The notes beneath the pieces are model-generated. The model was not told the origin of the DNA. It did no database searches and was given only the letters and a program-made list of their open reading frames with translations. This document shows, one piece after another, positions 60,423-64,000 of a stretch of DNA of 64,000 nucleotides; the stretch's first letter is position 1, and each line of letters begins with the position of its first letter. The stretch is from assembly GCA_964410285.1 (NCBI GenBank), contig CAYPFR010000007.1:62001-126000 (forward strand), in the 5' to 3' direction. Position numbers and translations under genes: made by a program. This stretch comes from Fretibacter sp964410285. GTDB taxonomy: Bacteria > Pseudomonadota > Alphaproteobacteria > Caulobacterales > Maricaulaceae.

Positions 60423-60640
60423 TTATCTATGCCGGCAGGGCCCCGATTGCGGCTCAAAGATAAACACCTCTGTCAACGGCTCGCCCAAGACATGCGCGAT
60501 ACGCAAGGCGAGCTCAAGCGAGGGCGCATAGCGCTGCGCCTCAATCGAGATGATGGTTTGCCGCGCCGCTCCGCGTGCCGCGCCAGATCGGCGTGAGAGA
60601 GGCCCAAACCCGACGCATGGGCGCGTGAGGAATTCCTATC
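60423..60640 (-). pseudogene. Frameshifted XRE-family HTH regulator
   Basis: Read on the minus strand, about 60560-60640 encodes a segment like the first half of a small XRE repressor (RNSSRAHASGLGLSHADLAR), and 60423-60553 encodes the second half in another frame (RQTIISIEAQRYAPSLELAL, then RIAHVLGEPLTEVFIF to a TAA). Small XRE regulators have six residues between the conserved Ala and RQT; here 17 bases stand where 18 are needed, so one base is missing inside the helix-turn-helix. No clear start codon remains. It lies between tRNA-Thr and the TonB receptor terminator. A single sequencing error could also explain the shift. Confidence 0.65.
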
Positions 60641-60648
60641 CCCGCACT

Positions 60649-60677
60649 AAAAAAGAGGAGCCCAAAGGCCCCTCTTT
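60649..60677 (-). terminator. Terminator downstream of the large TonB receptor
   Basis: AAAGAGGAGCC and GGCCCCTCTTT pair with one mismatch around a four-base loop; on the minus strand six Ts follow. It ends 38 bases beyond the receptor's stop. Confidence 0.88.
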
Positions 60678-60714
60678 GCATTTTATATGACAGCGTCAAA
60701 GCTGCGCGCGCTCA

Positions 60715-63700
60715 CTAGAATTTGTAGCGCGCCCCGATTTTGATGCGGCGATCACCAACGAAGCTGGTGCGGCCAAAGCGCTGCCCATCAGCATCGATCT
60801 GCTGCTCGGCATTGGCTTTCTCATCCGTAATATTGGCGACTTGCAGGCGGACCTGGAAGTTCTCGTTAAAGTCATACTTAATCGAGCCATCAAGATAGCC
60901 TGTGGCTTGCTGGAAGATCGGGTTACCGGTCACGAAGTCACGGTAAGACCCGAGATATTCCGAACGCCAGTTATAGGCAAGACGCATCTCGAGATTATCA
61001 TCCTGATAAATACCAATGATGTTCGCGGAGTGCTCGGAAAGGCCGAGGAAATCCGTGATACCAAAGCGCAAGATGCGCTCAAAGCTATCCGGCGTGCCGT
61101 CACCATCTGCGTCAACAATCGGCAGAGGCGCATTTGTTTCAGCATCAATGTAGGTATAGTTCGCCTGAAGACCTAGATTGCCGAAAAGACCCGGCAATTG
61201 ATCGTAGAATTGCGTGTAAGCAATTTCTAGACCTTTGATCGTGGCTTCATCCTGGTTCAAATCACCATTAAAGACGATCGGCACCTCGCGTCCGTCAAGA
61301 GTAACGGTATCGAGCGTTTCCGATGCAAAGATGATGTTGTTTCTCAGATCCTTGTGGAAGAGTGAAAGGGTCAGAGAGTTATCATCACCAAAGTAATGCT
61401 CAAGCGATAGATCAAGATTAGTTGACTCAATTGGCTCAAGATTTGGATTACCGCCAAAGACATTGATCTGCGTAAGCTGAATATCAGTGATACGCTGGTC
61501 GGCTGGAACCGTTAAATCGTCAGATGACACGAAGCGGAATGTCGGCGTTGTCACGCGGTTAGCGCGAAGCTGATCGATGCGCGGACGGGTGATCGCTTCA
61601 CTGGCCGCAAAACGCACCAATGTGCTGTCGTTCAGATTCCACTTAATGTTCAGCGACGGTAGCCATTTGTCATTACTCGCGATTTGAACGCCGTCAGCAC
61701 TTGTGTCGGCCTGATCAAAATAGGCAACGGCTTCTGGCGAGAAGTCGATTGGGCTCTGGCCCGGATTGTTGTTTACGACAGGGACAAAATCAAGCCCGTC
61801 AACGCCGGACACATCTGCAGAGGTATAACGCAGACCAATATTACCGTCGATAGACATGCCGTTCTCAAACTCATTACCGAAATCAAGACGGCCATAGAGA
61901 TTTGTGACCTTCTCTCTTACATCGCCAATGGTGCCATTGGTTGCGTAATCCACAACGCCGTTCTGACGCAGCGGCGCCCAGTCCTGGAAAGACGGACGGC
62001 CATCAGCCGCTGTGCCTTGGGGAATGCTGGACTCGGCTCCAAGCGCCTGAACAAAAGCATCATAGTTTTGAATCAAGTCACGGTTGGCAAAAACCACATC
62101 CGTGCTTTGGCCGCGCACAACATCGCCGCGGAAGAAGTCAGAGAAATCGACAACTTCTCCAACGCCCTCGCCCGCAAACTCGGAGTATGGCAGATAGCCG
62201 CCGCCCGCCCATGGCGGCGCAACAGCCGCCCAGTTCAGACCCGCAGCGCGGTTGACTTGTTCACGGTCGGCATATCGGGCCCCGAATTTAACAGAGTCGA
62301 ACCAGCCATCATTGGCAAATTCATACTCAACATCACCGCGAAGTGCGTACATATCACCTTCATTGTCCGCAAACTCATCGGCCGCAAACAAGAGGTTCGC
62401 ATTAGTCGGATCAGAAAGATCACCACTTGTCGGCGCGCCGCCGCCCTCACGGCGGAGGGGGTTATTGGCCAGATTTGGACGTAGGATGATTGAAGGATTA
62501 TTGATATCTGCATTCAACTCGAAATCAGAGAAGAACCGCGTACCAACCCAAAGGCGGTCGCGTGTAAATTCTGCACTGGTCACGTGACCGTCAAGCTGAA
62601 CATAAAGCTGATCGGTTGGACGCCACTTGATGTTAAGGCTCAGATCGTCTGTTTTCGAACGGTCAACCTGATTAATGCCCAAATTGGTAAAGGGCGCGCC
62701 GGCCGCGCCGGTCCAATCACGGAGATTGTTTGAAATCACGCCGGATTCGTAAAGGCCCGTAACCGCTTGTGTCATTTCGCATGTCGGATTGGCAGGCGTT
62801 GGGTCGTTACCACCCTGACACTGCGGCAGGCCAGAAGAGGTAAAGGGCGTTGTCGTAAGGTTAGCAACTTCGAACTGGTTCCAGCTCTCCCCATCTGGGA
62901 AAAACTCGAGTGTGCGCTCATCGCTGTCTGTGTCATTTTCAATAAGCGAGTATTTCGCCGTGATCTGAAGATCGCCGGAGTTATCACGCCATTGACCTGC
63001 GATATAATAGCTATCACGCTGGCGGTTAACTTCATTAGTACGAAGCTGGAAACCGCCCGGCAGGCCGATTGTTTCTCCGCCTGTTTGGAAAGGTACGACT
63101 TGGCCAATCTGGAAGCCGTGAAGCTCAGATTTCAGCTCTGATGAAGAGAAAGAGCCCAAAAGACCGAATTCACCGTTCGCCGTATCCCAGCGGTTGCCGA
63201 GAATGGCACTGAATTCAGGTGAGAAGGCATCACGGAGATCAGTGTAAGTCCCGTCAACCGAGAATTGCGCTAAGACGCCGTCCTGATCGAATGGCTCAAG
63301 CGTGCGCAGGTTGATCGACCCGCCAATACCGCCTTCAATCAGGTCAGCAGAGGTGTTTTTATAAACGTCAACACCGCCGATGAGCTCTGGCGGGACTGTA
63401 CCAAAATCCAAAGCCCGGCCGCCATTCGCGGAGAATGTGTCGCGTCCGTTAAATTCAGACCGCACCAAGGACAGGCCGCGGATAAGGTTGCCGCCGCCTT
63501 CTGGGGACGGAAAGTCACCGCCATTGCTGTTGGTTACGTCAAAACGTTGCGCGACAACGCCCGGCACGCGGGACAAAGCTTCGGCAACGGAGAGATCAGG
63601 AAGCGTGGAAACGTCCGACGCTGTGATAGAGTCGATAGCCGTGTCGGCATTACGCTTAATGTCACGTGCCGCTTTAAGAGACTGGCGAATGCCCGTGGCA

Positions 63701-63849
63701 ATTATTTCATCTTCTTCGTTTAATGTTTGCGGATCACTATCTTGGGCATATGCCGTAGGGACAAAAGCCAAAGCGGCAACAAGAGCCGTTGTTCCAAGCA
63801 AAGATAATTTGCTGAGATGATCTAATTTAGTCATTGATTTCGATTTCAC
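60715..63849 (-). CDS. TonB-dependent receptor of the Xanthomonas/Caulobacter type
   Basis: This 1044-residue outer-membrane receptor has a signal peptide ending TAYAQ (about residue 35), a plug domain (about 45-175; IDSITASDVSTLPDLSVAEALSRVPGV, GGVDVYKNTSADLIEGGIGGSINLRT) and a large beta-barrel ending in Phe (KIGARYKF). The sequence style, including RQSLKAARDIKRNADTAIDSI, is that of the TonB-Xanth-Caul receptors often used for carbohydrates. The start is a GTG at 63849, with gggag eight bases upstream; the next ATG has no such site. A LacI-like operator palindrome lies about 100 bases upstream. No transporter or glycosidase is visible in the window. Confidence 0.9.
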   Translation of the reverse strand: MKSKSMTKLDHLSKLSLLGTTALVAALAFVPTAYAQDSDPQTLNEEDEIIATGIRQSLKAARDIKRNADTAIDSITASDVSTLPDLSVAEALSRVPGVVAQRFDVTNSNGGDFPSPEGGGNLIRGLSLVRSEFNGRDTFSANGGRALDFGTVPPELIGGVDVYKNTSADLIEGGIGGSINLRTLEPFDQDGVLAQFSVDGTYTDLRDAFSPEFSAILGNRWDTANGEFGLLGSFSSSELKSELHGFQIGQVVPFQTGGETIGLPGGFQLRTNEVNRQRDSYYIAGQWRDNSGDLQITAKYSLIENDTDSDERTLEFFPDGESWNQFEVANLTTTPFTSSGLPQCQGGNDPTPANPTCEMTQAVTGLYESGVISNNLRDWTGAAGAPFTNLGINQVDRSKTDDLSLNIKWRPTDQLYVQLDGHVTSAEFTRDRLWVGTRFFSDFELNADINNPSIILRPNLANNPLRREGGGAPTSGDLSDPTNANLLFAADEFADNEGDMYALRGDVEYEFANDGWFDSVKFGARYADREQVNRAAGLNWAAVAPPWAGGGYLPYSEFAGEGVGEVVDFSDFFRGDVVRGQSTDVVFANRDLIQNYDAFVQALGAESSIPQGTAADGRPSFQDWAPLRQNGVVDYATNGTIGDVREKVTNLYGRLDFGNEFENGMSIDGNIGLRYTSADVSGVDGLDFVPVVNNNPGQSPIDFSPEAVAYFDQADTSADGVQIASNDKWLPSLNIKWNLNDSTLVRFAASEAITRPRIDQLRANRVTTPTFRFVSSDDLTVPADQRITDIQLTQINVFGGNPNLEPIESTNLDLSLEHYFGDDNSLTLSLFHKDLRNNIIFASETLDTVTLDGREVPIVFNGDLNQDEATIKGLEIAYTQFYDQLPGLFGNLGLQANYTYIDAETNAPLPIVDADGDGTPDSFERILRFGITDFLGLSEHSANIIGIYQDDNLEMRLAYNWRSEYLGSYRDFVTGNPIFQQATGYLDGSIKYDFNENFQVRLQVANITDEKANAEQQIDADGQRFGRTSFVGDRRIKIGARYKF

Positions 63850-63949
63850 TGATATTTCTCCCTGATGCCTGTTTGGCTTTTGACACTATTATTATATCTG
63901 AAGGCGAAAGAATCTACCTTCAAAATCTATATAAACGTAAATCGCATTC

Positions 63950-63963
63950 TGACAGCGCTGTCA
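63950..63963. promoter_or_regulatory. Perfect 14-bp palindrome, likely LacI-family operator
   Basis: TGACAGCGCTGTCA is its own reverse complement and lies about 101 bases upstream of the GTG of the large TonB receptor. It has the CG-centred form of LacI-family operators, and I recall a NagR box in Xanthomonas with a similar core. On the minus strand its first half overlaps a perfect -35 hexamer, TTGACA, although I see no good -10 at 17 bases. Repressor binding here would block transcription of the receptor. Confidence 0.65.
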
Positions 63964-64000
63964 AATAAAGTTACAATTTTGTGATCAACACGTGCTGAAG

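Overview
The window reads as an alphaproteobacterial chromosome segment of moderate GC. The conserved blocks are typical of that class: hemW-rdgB next to rsmI-yraN and an LpoA-like lipoprotein, lptC-lptA-lptB, rsmB with rpe, a heparinase-like gene and purH, and the run TIGR02300 gene / tRNA-Ala / aroA / cmk / rpsA / ihfB. A Caulobacter-type TonB-dependent receptor, GMC oxidoreductase and many small lipoproteins point to a marine Caulobacterales/Hyphomonadales-like relative. That placement is inference from gene content, not from a tree.

Layout. 1-8.7 kb: the biotinylated end of an acyl-CoA carboxylase, glutamate dehydrogenase, gshB, a fasciclin lipoprotein, a translationally coupled YbjQ-YbjQ-lipase operon, an ArsC-like reductase, a BON lipoprotein, yraN and rsmI. 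8.7-15.6 kb: LpoA-like lipoprotein, hemW, rdgB, a DUF2975/XRE pair, and the Lpt genes, in which LptC carries an extra LptA-like domain. 15.6-24.8 kb: rsmB, a Ser/Tyr-rich secreted protein, a metalloprotease-like lipoprotein with a partner lipoprotein, rpe, a heparinase-like gene and purH. 24.8-25.7 kb: a small AT-rich islet with two short minus-strand genes. 25.7-37.8 kb: a GFA protein, acnA, small membrane and LRAT-like genes, mscL, ihfB, rpsA, cmk, aroA and the TIGR02300 gene.

37.98-47.07 kb: an integrated element in the 3' end of tRNA-Ala(GGC), bounded by a 19-bp direct repeat. It carries a P4-type integrase near its right end, a second tyrosine recombinase with two small DNA-binding proteins, a single-chain MmeI-like restriction-modification enzyme, two lipoproteins and a 364-residue protein I do not recognise. 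Repeated TGGGATA motifs near both ends look like recombinase arm sites.

47.2-64 kb: an OafA-type acyltransferase, a GMC oxidoreductase, an unusual protein joining a peptidoglycan-binding domain, a CHAP/NlpC-like domain and a trypsin-like protease, a large MscS channel, two TonB-dependent receptors, prfA, tRNA-Thr(GGT) and a frameshifted XRE regulator. The second receptor has a perfect 14-bp palindrome upstream that looks like a LacI-family operator.

Themes are envelope construction and export (Lpt, LpoA-like, lipoproteins, OafA, MscL/MscS, TonB receptors), core translation and RNA modification (rpsA, prfA, rsmI, rsmB, tRNAs), and one mobile defence element. I saw no rRNA genes, CRISPR arrays or intact insertion sequences.
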